Assembly (NCBI RefSeq): GCF_009674585.1
Contig: NZ_WKJP01000001.1
Location: forward strand, 496,001-560,000
DNA: 64,000 nt
Reading direction: 5' to 3'
Origin: Haloferax marinisediminis
Lineage (GTDB): Archaea; Halobacteriota; Halobacteria; Halobacteriales; Haloferacaceae
Shown here: piece by piece, positions 17,992 through 26,436 of the stretch
Layout of the letters: each line of letters opens with the position of its first letter
Numbering within the stretch: the first letter of the stretch is position 1
Notes under the pieces: model-generated
Databases searched by the model: none
What the model was told of the DNA's origin: nothing
What the model saw: only the letters and a program-made list of their open reading frames with translations
Made by a program: the position numbers and the translations under genes

Positions 17992-18500
17992 GCGAGACAC
18001 GAATCCGCGTCGCAGACCACATCAAGCACAACCCGGGAGTCCACTTCAACGAGCTCGTGCGCGCGCTCGACCTCGCCCCCGGCCAAGTACAACACCACGT
18101 CCGCCGACTCCTCTCCGACGAGACGGTTCATCGAACCGAATACTACGGGCGAACCCACTACTATCCGCCCGAGTTCGACGAGTGGGAGCGCGGCGCTCTC
18201 GCGCTCGTCCGACGGGAGACGTCGCGTGACATCCTCGGGCATCTCATCGAACACAGTGAGGCGCGTCCCGACGACGTCGCCGAGGAAATCGGCGTCGCCC
18301 GAAGCACGCTAGAGTGGCACCTCAACCACCTCACCGAGCGCGACGTGGTCCGAAAAGAACGTGACCTACACAATCGCGTGACGCTCGTCCTCACCCACCC
18401 GAACCGGACTACCAAACTCTTAGACGACGTGTCGCCGTCGCTTCCGGCACGGTTCGTCGACCGATTCGACCGCCTGCTCGACGCACTCATCGACGGCTAA
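17988..18500 (+). CDS. Double winged-helix transcriptional regulator
   Basis: A 170-aa protein with two HTH modules. The first is VHFNELVRALDLAPGQVQHH with VRRLLSDETVHRTEYY (about residues 18-60). The second is RPDDVAEEIGVARSTLEWHL with NHLTERDVVRKERDLHN (about 90-125). The YYGRTHYYPPEF segment matches haloarchaeal ArsR/MarR-like proteins. The start ATG overlaps the stop of the preceding membrane-protein gene. The target genes are unknown; autoregulation of the pair is plausible. Confidence 0.85.
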   Translation: MSETRIRVADHIKHNPGVHFNELVRALDLAPGQVQHHVRRLLSDETVHRTEYYGRTHYYPPEFDEWERGALALVRRETSRDILGHLIEHSEARPDDVAEEIGVARSTLEWHLNHLTERDVVRKERDLHNRVTLVLTHPNRTTKLLDDVSPSLPARFVDRFDRLLDALIDG

Positions 18501-18573
18501 CCCGCCGACCACCCGTTTCCCATCTCCGTGCGTCGGGCGAAAGCCAATTAGCCCCTGAGTGTGAGGTGTCGGT

Positions 18574-19419
18574 ATGCGAATCGCCGTGCCCAACAAGGGC
18601 CGTCTGCACGAACCGACCATCGACCTCTTGGAACGTGCGGGACTTCACCTCGACAACGGTGCCGACCGAAAACTCTACGCTGGAACCGTCGACCCCGACG
18701 TGACCGTTCTCTTCGCGCGCGCCGCCGACATCCCCGAGTACGTCCGCGACGGGGCCGCCGAAGTCGGCATCACGGGACTAGACCAGGTCCGCGAGTCCGG
18801 CCACGAACTCGAAGACCTCCTCGACCTCGAATACGGCAAGTGTCGTCTCGTCCTCGCCGCGCCAGAAGACGGCGACATCGACTCGGTCGAAGACGTCGCC
18901 GGCAAAGTCGTCGCCACCGAGTTCCCACACATCGCCCGGACGTACTTCGACGAGAAAGGTATCGACGCCGAAGTCGTCGAAGTGACCGGTGCGACGGAAC
19001 TCACTCCCCACGTCGAGATGGCCGACGCCATCATCGACATCACCTCGACGGGGACGACGCTCAGAGTCAACCGACTCGCCGTCATCGACGAGGTCCTCTC
19101 GTCGTCGGTTCGACTGTTCGCCCGTCCCGACGTGGTCGACGACCCGAAGGTCCAGCAACTCGTCATGGCGCTCGAATCCGTCCGCTCTGCGGAGGGCAAG
19201 CGCTACTTGATGATGAACGCACCGCGCGAGAAACTCGACGAGGTTCGAGAGGTCATTCCGGGCCTCGGCGGCCCAACCGTGATGGACGTCGCCGGCAACG
19301 ACACCGTGGCCGTCCACGCCGTCGTGAACGAACGCGACGTGTTCGAAGTCGTCAGCGACCTCAAGAACGTCGGTGCCAGCGGTATCCTCGTCACCGAAAT
19401 CGAACGGTTGGTCGAATAG
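18574..19419 (+). CDS. hisG: ATP phosphoribosyltransferase, long form
   Basis: First enzyme of histidine biosynthesis, joining ATP and PRPP. The 281-aa length and C-terminal regulatory domain mark the long, histidine-inhibited, hexameric HisG. Visible motifs are IAVPNKGRL at the start, [13 protein letters not shown], and the PRPP loop [14 protein letters not shown]-like segment ([13 protein letters not shown]). An AT-rich CCAATTAGCC about 26 nt before the ATG may be the TATA element. No other his gene is adjacent, as is usual in haloarchaea. Confidence 0.95.
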   Translation: MRIAVPNKGRLHEPTIDLLERAGLHLDNGADRKLYAGTVDPDVTVLFARAADIPEYVRDGAAEVGITGLDQVRESGHELEDLLDLEYGKCRLVLAAPEDGDIDSVEDVAGKVVATEFPHIARTYFDEKGIDAEVVEVTGATELTPHVEMADAIIDITSTGTTLRVNRLAVIDEVLSSSVRLFARPDVVDDPKVQQLVMALESVRSAEGKRYLMMNAPREKLDEVREVIPGLGGPTVMDVAGNDTVAVHAVVNERDVFEVVSDLKNVGASGILVTEIERLVE

Positions 19420-19425
19420 CGGAGT

Positions 19426-20391
19426 TCACTTCCGCCACCGTAACTCCGGAATCGTCACGCTGGGGTCCAATCGGAGTGTCCCGTATCTGAACTGCACGTA
19501 CCACGCGATGACCGCCATCCCCGCGACCATCGCACCCACACCGAAGAGGCCTGCTTCCGGGCCGAATGCGCCACCGGTGACGATATCCGGTCCCTGTTCT
19601 GTCGTCTCGACGAGTGACGTTCCGAAGTCGAGGCCACTCACGGCGAACCCGTAGACGCCACCCTGCACGAAGTTCCACGAGATGTGGATACCGACTGGAA
19701 TGGCGAGGTTGCCCGTCAGAACGTATCCAAAGCCGAGCATGACGCCCGCGAACGTGATGCTGAGCGTACTGGCGACACTCGAATTCGGGTTCTGGAGGTG
19801 GGCGAGGCCGAAGAGTGCAGACGAGGCGACGAGGGCGACGAGAATCGCCGTCCGGACGTCGAATCGCCAGCGCATTCCCTCGGCGATGTCCGTGAGCACG
19901 ACACCTCGCAACAGGAGTTCCTCTGCGAGTCCGACGGAGATGAAGAACACGAACAGCGCCGCAGCGCCAGCGAGGCGGTCGATTCCGAACCCAACCTCGT
20001 CGACGACGAGCCACTCGGTCGCGAGTCCGACGAGGAAGATACCGGTCATCAACGCACCACCGAGAACGAGTCCGAACACGAGGTCAGTGAGCCAGTCACG
20101 GTCGATGCCGAACCCGAGGTCGGAAATCGTCCGCCGGTCGACGTACCGGGCGGCGACGTATCCACCGATTCCGGTCGCACCAGTCAGGACGACGGAGACG
20201 AAGACTCGGGCGAGGACGCTCGTCTCGACGACGTCACTGAACGAGATGGTGATTCCCACACCGATGACGAGCGAGATGAACACGACGACGACGAGCGTCG
20301 CCACCAGTCGAAACGGGGCGCGCAAGCGTCGTTCGGCGTCGTTCCAGACGAGTCTGCGTGGAGACACGCGTGTCGGTTCTCCGTCATCCAT
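19426..20391 (-). CDS. CPBP (CAAX/Abi) family intramembrane metalloprotease
   Basis: A 321-aa polytopic membrane protein (about eight hydrophobic segments). The CPBP catalytic motifs are intact: EELLLRG (Glu157, Glu158), FGLAH (His198) and HISWN (His236, Asn240). In eukaryotes Rce1 cleaves prenylated CAAX proteins; prokaryotic members cut or protect against peptides, but the substrate here is unknown. The N-terminus has a short basic cytoplasmic segment. It is convergent with hisG, six nt apart. Confidence 0.9.
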   Translation of the reverse strand: MDDGEPTRVSPRRLVWNDAERRLRAPFRLVATLVVVVFISLVIGVGITISFSDVVETSVLARVFVSVVLTGATGIGGYVAARYVDRRTISDLGFGIDRDWLTDLVFGLVLGGALMTGIFLVGLATEWLVVDEVGFGIDRLAGAAALFVFFISVGLAEELLLRGVVLTDIAEGMRWRFDVRTAILVALVASSALFGLAHLQNPNSSVASTLSITFAGVMLGFGYVLTGNLAIPVGIHISWNFVQGGVYGFAVSGLDFGTSLVETTEQGPDIVTGGAFGPEAGLFGVGAMVAGMAVIAWYVQFRYGTLRLDPSVTIPELRWRK

Positions 20392-20420
20392 TAAGAAAGT
20401 ACGCTGGGACGAGCGTCACC

Positions 20421-20801
20421 TCAGATGGGTGCGCTCGTCAGGAGGACGAGGAGGCCGAACAGGATGACCCCGAGGATGATGGTTACGACGAAGTGGATGA
20501 ACACCGCGTACGCAGTGAGTCGAGTCGACCGGCCGTAGAGGTACTTGACCAGCACGAAGTCGGACCCGATCGCGAGTGCGAGGGCGACGAACGAATTCCA
20601 CCCGAACGACGTGAAGACGACGGCAATCGCCGCGGGGACTGGGCCGACGGCGAACGCCTTCTTGCGTTCGACGTCACCGAAGACGTTTCGCACGGCGATG
20701 TGCGCAGTGAGAGAGAGAAACAGCGCGAACAGCGCGAACGTTCCGGCGACAGCGGTGACCGGCGCACCGGAAGCGGCCGTCTGCAAGATGAGCGCGTCCA
20801 T
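20421..20801 (-). CDS. Four-helix membrane protein of unknown function
   Basis: A 126-aa protein dominated by four hydrophobic segments (about residues 16-36, 53-75, 80-98 and 104-122). VERKKAFAVGPVPAAIAVV links helices 1 and 2. I know no characterised family. It lies 29 nt upstream of the CPBP protease gene on the same strand and may be co-transcribed with it. Confidence 0.75.
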   Translation of the reverse strand: MDALILQTAASGAPVTAVAGTFALFALFLSLTAHIAVRNVFGDVERKKAFAVGPVPAAIAVVFTSFGWNSFVALALAIGSDFVLVKYLYGRSTRLTAYAVFIHFVVTIILGVILFGLLVLLTSAPI

Positions 20802-20850
20802 ATCGGCCCGTCGGACGCGACGAACTTAGGTTCGGTCGATTCGTGTCGCG

Positions 20851-21420
20851 TTAGAACGAGCTGCCGAGCAGTCCGAGTTCTGAGAGTCGCTCCATGATAA
20901 CGTCGACTGCTGCCTCTGCATCTGCTGGTTTCTTGCCGCCGGTGATGACGAGTTTGCCCGACCCGAAGAGAAGCGCCACCACGCTCGGTTCGTCGAGACG
21001 GTAGACGAGACCCGGGAACTGCTCGGGTTCGTACTCGATGTTCTCCAGACCGAGGCCGATCGCGATGGCGTTGAGGTTCAGATTCTCGCCTAAGTCTGCG
21101 CTGGTGACGATGTTCTGAACGGTGATTTCAGGGTCTTCGTCGACAGGAATCTGGAGTTCTCGAAGTTTGTCGAAGACGATACCGAGACTCTCGTGTACGT
21201 CGGCCGTCGACTTCGCACCGGTGCAGACGATCTTACCCGAGCGAAAGATGAGCGCCGCAGATTTCGGATTCTGCGTCCGATAGACGAGACCCGGGAACTG
21301 TTCCGGGTCGTAGTCGGCGCCTTCGAGGTCCATAGCCACACTCTGGAGGTCGAGTTCTTGGCCGATTCCCGTGGAGGCGACGACGTTTTCGATGTTGATG
21401 GTGTCCTTGGGGTCGGTCAT
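20851..21420 (-). CDS. tbp: TATA-box-binding protein
   Basis: General transcription factor that binds the TATA box and recruits TFB. The 189-aa protein is two direct repeats of the saddle fold: residues ~8-90 ([20 protein letters not shown] ... [18 protein letters not shown]) and ~100-180 ([20 protein letters not shown] ... [20 protein letters not shown]). [10 protein letters not shown] and [10 protein letters not shown] end the repeats. Haloarchaea carry several TBPs; this one is full length. Start ATG at 21418-21420 with an upstream minus-strand TTTTAAA box. Confidence 0.96.
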   Translation of the reverse strand: MTDPKDTINIENVVASTGIGQELDLQSVAMDLEGADYDPEQFPGLVYRTQNPKSAALIFRSGKIVCTGAKSTADVHESLGIVFDKLRELQIPVDEDPEITVQNIVTSADLGENLNLNAIAIGLGLENIEYEPEQFPGLVYRLDEPSVVALLFGSGKLVITGGKKPADAEAAVDVIMERLSELGLLGSSF

Positions 21421-21447
21421 GCAACATTTTAAGTCTCGTATTTAACG

Positions 21448-21454
21448 TTTAAAA
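21448..21454 (-). promoter_or_regulatory. TATA box of the TBP gene
   Basis: TTTTAAA on the minus strand lies about 30 nt upstream of the tbp ATG, within an AT-rich stretch. Confidence 0.6.
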
Positions 21455-21478
21455 AGATTGGTGCAAGAGTTTGACAAT

Positions 21479-21790
21479 TTAGATTCGCCGTCGGATAATC
21501 TGGACGTTCCGGGCCGTGACGATGGTCCCGAGTAATGTCAATGCAGTGGGAACTGCGAGTCGGGCAGTCGTCGGTCTGAGTGTCCAGTACGCGGCGACGA
21601 AGAGCACGACTGAGACGACTTTCAAGACGGCGAACGACCCCGGTCCGGGGTCACCACCAGAGAGAAATCGAACGATTGGGTTGCCCTCCTGTACGCCTGC
21701 CATCCTGACCCCGACGATGGTCGTGACGTAGTCGCCGAGGCCGTAGGCGAGTGCCGCCGCACCCCAGAGGATGGCGTCGAGCGAAGTCAT
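21479..21790 (-). CDS. Small membrane protein, DUF5658-like
   Basis: A 103-aa protein starting MTSLDAILWGAAALAYGLGD. Three hydrophobic segments are present, and the YGLGDYVTTI...MAGVQEGNPIVRF pattern resembles small archaeal membrane proteins of the DUF5658 type; that assignment is tentative. The longer frame to 22024 is Arg-rich and unlikely. A minus-strand GATTTATCA about 27 nt upstream of 21790 supports the start. Confidence 0.7.
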   Translation of the reverse strand: MTSLDAILWGAAALAYGLGDYVTTIVGVRMAGVQEGNPIVRFLSGGDPGPGSFAVLKVVSVVLFVAAYWTLRPTTARLAVPTALTLLGTIVTARNVQIIRRRI

Positions 21791-21936
21791 GCGGGTGGAT
21801 TCGGACCATCCATGATAAATCTCGCCGTCTGTGGTCGAACAGATACCGTCTCTCTGGTGGGTGCCCGACTGCCGACTCGGACGGCAGACTCGTCGGCGAC
21901 CGATACCCTCATTTTTCCGCCCCGTCAGGTCCGAGC

Positions 21937-22902
21937 GTGTACGGATTGGAACTCGCCGGCGAGGAAGACCCGTTCGCCGCGCGTGAGGCCGAAGCGGCCG
22001 CGACGGCAATCGAGGTCGTCGCACCGGGCCTCGCCACCGCCCGCGGCGTCGACATCGAGCGAGCCACGCAGCTCGCGTACACCCGCCGCGTCGTCGAACT
22101 CGTCGGGAACTGCGACCCCGACGTCGAGGCCGCTAGCGCACTCGTCGAAGCCGCCAGCATCGACCGCGAAGGAACCGTCGCCGTCCGCGCCCGCGACATC
22201 CGTGGCCTGACAGACGTCAGTACGACCGACGCCGAGCGGACCGTCGGGTCGGTCCTCGTCGAGCGCGGCTTCGACGTGGACTTGGACGACCCAGACCACG
22301 AACTCCGCGTCTACTTCTCGGAAGGAACGTGTCTCGTTGGCTGGGCCGTCGCCGAGAGCGTCCGTGACTTCGCGGACCGTAAACCAACCGACCGCCCGTT
22401 CTTCCAACCGGGGAGCATGGCCCCCGTGGACGCCCGTGCCTTCGTCAACATCGCTGGCGCGGAACCGGGTGCTCGAATTTTGGACCCGATGTGCGGCACC
22501 GGCGGCGTCCTCCTCGAAGCGGGACTCGTCGGTGCCGACGTCGTCGGCGTCGACGCACAGGCGAAGATGGCCCGTGGTGCGCAGGTGAACGTAGACCACT
22601 ACGTCGGCGACGGGCACGTGATTCGTGGAGATGCGACGTCACTCCCGCTCTGTGACGACACCATCGACGGCGTGGTGTTCGACGCGCCCTACGGAAGACA
22701 GTCGAAGATTGCCCGACACACGCTTGCGGACTTAGTCGGCGGTGCGTTAGAAGAGGTGTACCGGGTCGCGCCGCAGTGTGTGATGGTCGCCGACCGGTCG
22801 TGGGTCGACGAAGCAGAAGCTGCGGGCTGGGAGGTCGAACAGGTGTTCGAGCGGCGAGTTCACCGGTCGCTCGTCAGGCACGTGCATATTCTGCGCCGAT
22901 AA
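21937..22902 (+). CDS. trmG10: tRNA (guanine(10)-N(2))-dimethyltransferase Trm-G10
   Basis: SAM-dependent enzyme forming m2G and m22G at tRNA position 10. In the 321-aa product the N-terminal ~150 residues form the RNA-binding (THUMP-type) part. The C-terminal Rossmann fold has ILDPMCGTGGVLLEA (SAM loop) and the catalytic FDAPYGRQS, the (D/N)PPY-type motif. The start is read as the GTG at 21937 (YGLELAGEED follows); the in-frame extension to 21751 lacks family-like sequence. Confidence 0.9.
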   Translation: MYGLELAGEEDPFAAREAEAAATAIEVVAPGLATARGVDIERATQLAYTRRVVELVGNCDPDVEAASALVEAASIDREGTVAVRARDIRGLTDVSTTDAERTVGSVLVERGFDVDLDDPDHELRVYFSEGTCLVGWAVAESVRDFADRKPTDRPFFQPGSMAPVDARAFVNIAGAEPGARILDPMCGTGGVLLEAGLVGADVVGVDAQAKMARGAQVNVDHYVGDGHVIRGDATSLPLCDDTIDGVVFDAPYGRQSKIARHTLADLVGGALEEVYRVAPQCVMVADRSWVDEAEAAGWEVEQVFERRVHRSLVRHVHILRR

Positions 22903-22924
22903 CGTCGGCAAGACAGCTTTCGAA

Positions 22925-23075
22925 CCTCCACACGTGGCACTCAGCGTAGTTCTACTCCAGTACCGCAGTGTGACGAGCGCAACCGCTCAGAGTGTTAGAA
23001 CGACGGGGTAGGTCAGCCAGCCAAACCCACCGTGGAAACCACGAGGGTCGAAAGGAGCCGTCTGACCGTGCCGTC
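22925..23075 (-). ncRNA. Candidate structured non-coding RNA (three hairpins)
   Basis: The 271-nt gap between convergent genes folds well. On the minus strand, hairpin 1 pairs 23071-23075 with 23002-23006, 23062-23067 with 23011-23016, 23045-23048 with 23025-23028 and 23039-23043 with 23031-23035. Hairpin 2 pairs 22984-22988 with 22975-22979. Hairpin 3 pairs 22968-22972 with 22929-22933 and 22959-22964 with 22936-22941. The pair 22962/22938 is U-G on the minus strand but A-C on the plus strand, favouring minus. A minus-strand TATA-like CTTATAG ends exactly where a start near 23075 is predicted. It does not match SRP, RNase P or C/D RNAs that I know. Confidence 0.45.
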
Positions 23076-23097
23076 TACATGAGACTCTCTGCTGGCG

Positions 23098-23104
23098 CTA
23101 TAAG
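23098..23104 (-). promoter_or_regulatory. TATA-like box upstream of the candidate RNA
   Basis: CTTATAG on the minus strand is centred about 25 nt before 23075, the first base of the outermost stem of the candidate RNA. It lies downstream of the GNAT stop codon. Confidence 0.45.
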
Positions 23105-23173
23105 ACACCTGCGGAACTACAGTTTGACACGTGCGCCAAACGCCGGCGAGAGAACGTGAACAACCTACCCGGC

Positions 23174-23662
23174 TTATTCCAACGCGTACCGATTTTCCCG
23201 ATACGAGTCGCCACCGATGGTCGTCTTCGCCTCGTCGACGAACTCGAATCCGAACTGTTCGTAGAAGGTGTTTCCCGGCTCGTTCTCGGCGAGAACCATC
23301 GCGTTGATTCGGTCGACGCCTTCGGTAGAGAGGTCGCCACGTATTCGTTCGAGCAACTCGGACCCGACGCCCTGCCGTCGGTGGTCGGGGTGGACGTACA
23401 GACGGAGGATGTACCCCTCGTGTTCGTCGTTGCTCCACGTCGCGTGAGCGAATCCGACAACCGATTCGTCGCGTTCGGCGACGAGCACGAGTGACCGCGC
23501 CGGGAGCAGCGCATCCGCGATTTGCTCGTGTGCGTACCAGTCTTCGACACCCGCGTCGATAGTCTCGCGTGTCAGTATCTCCGGGTAGTCAGTCTCCCAC
23601 GACCGTTTCGCCACCCGTCGAATCGCCTCGATGTCGTCCTCGGTGGCCGCTCGTATTGGCAT
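23174..23662 (-). CDS. GNAT family N-acetyltransferase
   Basis: A 162-aa acetyl-CoA-dependent transferase. The acetyl-CoA pyrophosphate loop is LYVHPDHRRQGVGSELL (motif A), preceded by SVVGFAHATW and followed by NAMVLAENEPGNTFYEQFGF (motif B with Asn and Tyr). The acceptor is unknown. The ATG at 23660-23662 (MPIRAATEDD) is preferred to the 15-residue extension to 23707. Confidence 0.88.
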   Translation of the reverse strand: MPIRAATEDDIEAIRRVAKRSWETDYPEILTRETIDAGVEDWYAHEQIADALLPARSLVLVAERDESVVGFAHATWSNDEHEGYILRLYVHPDHRRQGVGSELLERIRGDLSTEGVDRINAMVLAENEPGNTFYEQFGFEFVDEAKTTIGGDSYRENRYALE

Positions 23663-23718
23663 GAGAATAAGTACCACGGGTACACCGATATTCCTTCCCT
23701 TCAGCACGGACTGCGAGA

Positions 23719-24321
23719 TTACCGCTTCGCCAACACCGTTTCGCCCGCTCGAACCGACTCGCCTTTCTCCACGACGATGTCGTCCGAACTGAACCCCTCG
23801 GGCAACAGCACGTCCGCCCGAGAGCCAAAGTCGATGTGGCCAATCTTGTCGCCGCGTTCGAGGTCGTCTCCAGCGGAAACGTACGGGTGTATTCGCCGGG
23901 CGAACGCACCCGCAATCTGGGACACCTCGTACTCGCCGTCGTCGGATTCGACGGTGATATCGACGCGCTCGTTCTTGTCCGAGTCTTTCGAGAACGCCGG
24001 TTTGTGCGCACCGGGACGGTGCGTCACGTCCTGAACGGTTCCGGAAACGGGGGCGCGGTTGACGTGAACGTCGGTGACGTTCATGAACACCCCAACACGA
24101 ATCCGGCCGTCTTCGACGCGAATCACCGAAACGTGGCCGTCGGCGGGTGAGATGATACCCGATTCGGCGGGTGGCGACCGGTCCGGGTCACGGAAGAACC
24201 ACAGAACGAACACGCCGACGCCGAGGAGGACGGCACCTACCGGTGGGAACACGAACGTTGCGACTGCCGCGCCGAGGAATGCAGGAACGGCAAACCGTCG
24301 ATAGCCGGGGGCGAACTGCAT
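23719..24321 (-). CDS. asd: Archaetidylserine decarboxylase proenzyme
   Basis: Pyruvoyl enzyme that converts archaetidylserine to archaetidylethanolamine in membrane lipid synthesis. The 200-aa protein has two N-terminal hydrophobic segments (about residues 9-42), then WFFRDPDRSPP, ISPADGHV, HVNRAP and the self-cleavage region IDFGSRADVLLP, where Ser of FGSR would give the pyruvoyl group. These are hallmarks of short PSD-type decarboxylases. Its start abuts the stop of the RFC gene, so the two are likely one transcript. Confidence 0.92.
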   Translation of the reverse strand: MQFAPGYRRFAVPAFLGAAVATFVFPPVGAVLLGVGVFVLWFFRDPDRSPPAESGIISPADGHVSVIRVEDGRIRVGVFMNVTDVHVNRAPVSGTVQDVTHRPGAHKPAFSKDSDKNERVDITVESDDGEYEVSQIAGAFARRIHPYVSAGDDLERGDKIGHIDFGSRADVLLPEGFSSDDIVVEKGESVRAGETVLAKR

Positions 24322-25347
24322 CTATGCCTCACCACGGACGTCGGCGCCCCAACTCGTCAGGAGGTGCGTGATGTGCAGACGGTCGTCGATACCTGTCGAG
24401 AGGTCCAGATCCACCTGGCCGGCGATTTCGTGGAGGCGCGCGAGTTCGCCGTCCGCGAAGCGTTCGGGAGTGGCGTCCGCGACACGGAGGACGTCACGGA
24501 GGAGTTCCTGCCCCTCGTAGCCCTCGTCGTCGAGGAGCGTCGTAATCGTCTTGCGGGCGTCCTTAATATCGCCGTCGCGAGCGTTGATGAGGAGCGTCTT
24601 CAAGTCGTCGTCGAAGCCGACGTCGCCGAGCGCGGCGTGGACCGTCGACATGGTGACTTCGTCCGCCTCGTTGGCCGTTCGCTGGGCCGAGAGGATGGCC
24701 TTGCGAATGTTCCCACCGGAGGCGTCGACGAGGAACTGGAGGCCGCCAGCGTCGTAGTCGATACCCTCGGCATCGAGGATGTCCGCGACGAGGGCTTCGA
24801 GCGCGTCGTCGTCCGGTGCGGGCATCGGGATGGGGAAACACCGCGAGCGAATCGGTGGGATGAGTTTCGACGGCTGGCGCGTGGTGATGACGAACTGCGT
24901 CGTTCGGTGGTGTTGTTCCATCACCCGGCGGAGCGCCTGCTGGAAGTCCTCGCGGATGGCCTCGGCGTTGTCGAGGACGATGGTCTTGTACTCACCCGAC
25001 ATCGGGGCGTAACTGGCCGACTCCTTGAGCACGCGATTTATCATATCGCGTTTCGCCATGCGACTCCGGCCGTCGAGGAACTGCTCGAAGCGCGGGTCCT
25101 GTCGAATCTGCTTCTTCGTCCGGTTGAAGAAGTCCGCGACGTTGAGTTCGATGAGGTCGTTCTCCGGGTCGGCGTGTGCTTCCTCTGCGAGTGCACGGAC
25201 TGCAGCAGTCTTGCCGACGCCCGGCGGCCCCTGAACCACGAGGTTCATCGGTTCGTCCACGGCGCGACGAAGGCGCTCGCGGACCTCCTGTTGTGGGAGG
25301 TCGTCGAGCGTCGGCGCATGCGTCTCGGTCCACAGCGGCGCGTCCAT
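24322..25347 (-). CDS. rfcB: Replication factor C small-subunit homologue with degenerate Walker B
   Basis: A 341-aa AAA+ clamp-loader subunit that helps load PCNA. Walker A is GPPGVGKT (residues 40-47) and the SRC motif is at 168-170. Walker B reads VLDNAEA (126-129 DNAE) where RFC small subunits normally have DEAD, and sensor 1 reads TTRQPSK instead of the usual Asn-containing CNYxxK. ATP may therefore be bound but not hydrolysed. Start at the ATG at 25345-25347 (MDAPLWTETHAPTLDDL). The symbol rfcB is from memory of Haloferax naming. Confidence 0.88.
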   Translation of the reverse strand: MDAPLWTETHAPTLDDLPQQEVRERLRRAVDEPMNLVVQGPPGVGKTAAVRALAEEAHADPENDLIELNVADFFNRTKKQIRQDPRFEQFLDGRSRMAKRDMINRVLKESASYAPMSGEYKTIVLDNAEAIREDFQQALRRVMEQHHRTTQFVITTRQPSKLIPPIRSRCFPIPMPAPDDDALEALVADILDAEGIDYDAGGLQFLVDASGGNIRKAILSAQRTANEADEVTMSTVHAALGDVGFDDDLKTLLINARDGDIKDARKTITTLLDDEGYEGQELLRDVLRVADATPERFADGELARLHEIAGQVDLDLSTGIDDRLHITHLLTSWGADVRGEA

Positions 25348-25460
25348 TGGATTTCGGTAACAGTCGGTCGGGTAAGAATCGGTCGGTCCGTCGCACTCGG
25401 TGGGGTCTGAGCCCAGAACGATTCGACGCACGTTTAGCCCCGCCGCTATCAGTATCAGCC

Positions 25461-26390
25461 ATGTCCATGCGTGCGACCTTCCTCGGGACCGGCGGGGCCG
25501 TCCCCACCACGGCGCGAGCGCCGAGCGCGTTTCTCGTAAACCGCGACGGCGAGCGCCTGCTGTTCGATTGCGGGGAGGGAACTCAGCGACAGATGATGCG
25601 GTTCGGAACCGGGTTCGGCATCAGCCACCTGTTCGTCACGCACCTCCACGGCGACCACATCCTCGGCATTCCGGGGCTGATTCAGACGCTCGATTTCAAC
25701 GAGCGAGAGGGGCCACTGGCCATCCACGGCCCACCGGGAAGCAAGCGCCATCTCCGGCGTCTCGTCCACGCCGGTGGCTACCAGCCCGGATTCCACGTCT
25801 CGTTCCACGAAGTCTCTCCCGGGAACGTCGCCTACAGCGCCGACGACTACGAAGTCCGAACCTTCGAGACCGAACACCGAACCTCCTCGATTGGCTACGC
25901 CCTCGTCGAAGACGACCGGCCCGGCCGGTTCGACCGCGAAAAGGCCGAAGAACTTGGCGTCCCAGTTGGCCCGGCCTTCGGTCGCCTCCACAACGGCGAA
26001 GACGTCGAACTCGAAGATGGGACCGTCGTCAAGTCTGACCAGGTCGTCGGCGACCCCCGACCCGGTCGAAAAGTCGTCTACACCGGCGACACGAGACCAC
26101 TCGACTCGACAGTCGACATCTCCCGCGACGCCGACTTGCTCGTCCACGACGCGACGTTCACCGACGAGGAAGCAGACCGGGCAAAATCGACCGCCCACTC
26201 GACTGCACGTGAAGCAGCGCGCGTCGCCCGCGACGCGAACGTTCGCCGGTTCGCACTGACTCACGTCTCGGCCCGGTACGCGGCCAATCCGAACCCGCTT
26301 CTCGAACAGGCGCGAGAAGTCTACCACGGCGACGCGTTCGTCGCCGAAGACGGGCAGAAAGTCGAGATTCCGTTCCCGGATAGCGAGTAG
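25461..26390 (+). CDS. rnz: Ribonuclease Z (tRNase Z)
   Basis: Zinc endonuclease that trims the 3' trailer from tRNA precursors. The 309-aa metallo-beta-lactamase protein has FDCGEGTQRQM, the HxHxDH motif THLHGDH (61-66), TGDTRP, HDATF and the distal HVSARY histidine, plus the flexible exosite region around HGPPGSKRHL. Start at 25461 (MSMRATFLGTGGAVPT) or 25467. It is divergent from the RFC/asd operon. Confidence 0.94.
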   Translation: MSMRATFLGTGGAVPTTARAPSAFLVNRDGERLLFDCGEGTQRQMMRFGTGFGISHLFVTHLHGDHILGIPGLIQTLDFNEREGPLAIHGPPGSKRHLRRLVHAGGYQPGFHVSFHEVSPGNVAYSADDYEVRTFETEHRTSSIGYALVEDDRPGRFDREKAEELGVPVGPAFGRLHNGEDVELEDGTVVKSDQVVGDPRPGRKVVYTGDTRPLDSTVDISRDADLLVHDATFTDEEADRAKSTAHSTAREAARVARDANVRRFALTHVSARYAANPNPLLEQAREVYHGDAFVAEDGQKVEIPFPDSE

Positions 26391-26436
26391 CCACCCGACA
26401 CGCACGCTTTTCTCGCCACCGCACACATCGTCTTGC

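Noticed and set aside
22925-23075. SRP RNA, RNase P RNA or H/ACA guide as the identity of the structured region
   Set aside because: No conserved SRP S-domain or RNase P core, no kink-turn in hairpin 1, and the ACA spacing fits only the less stable plus strand.
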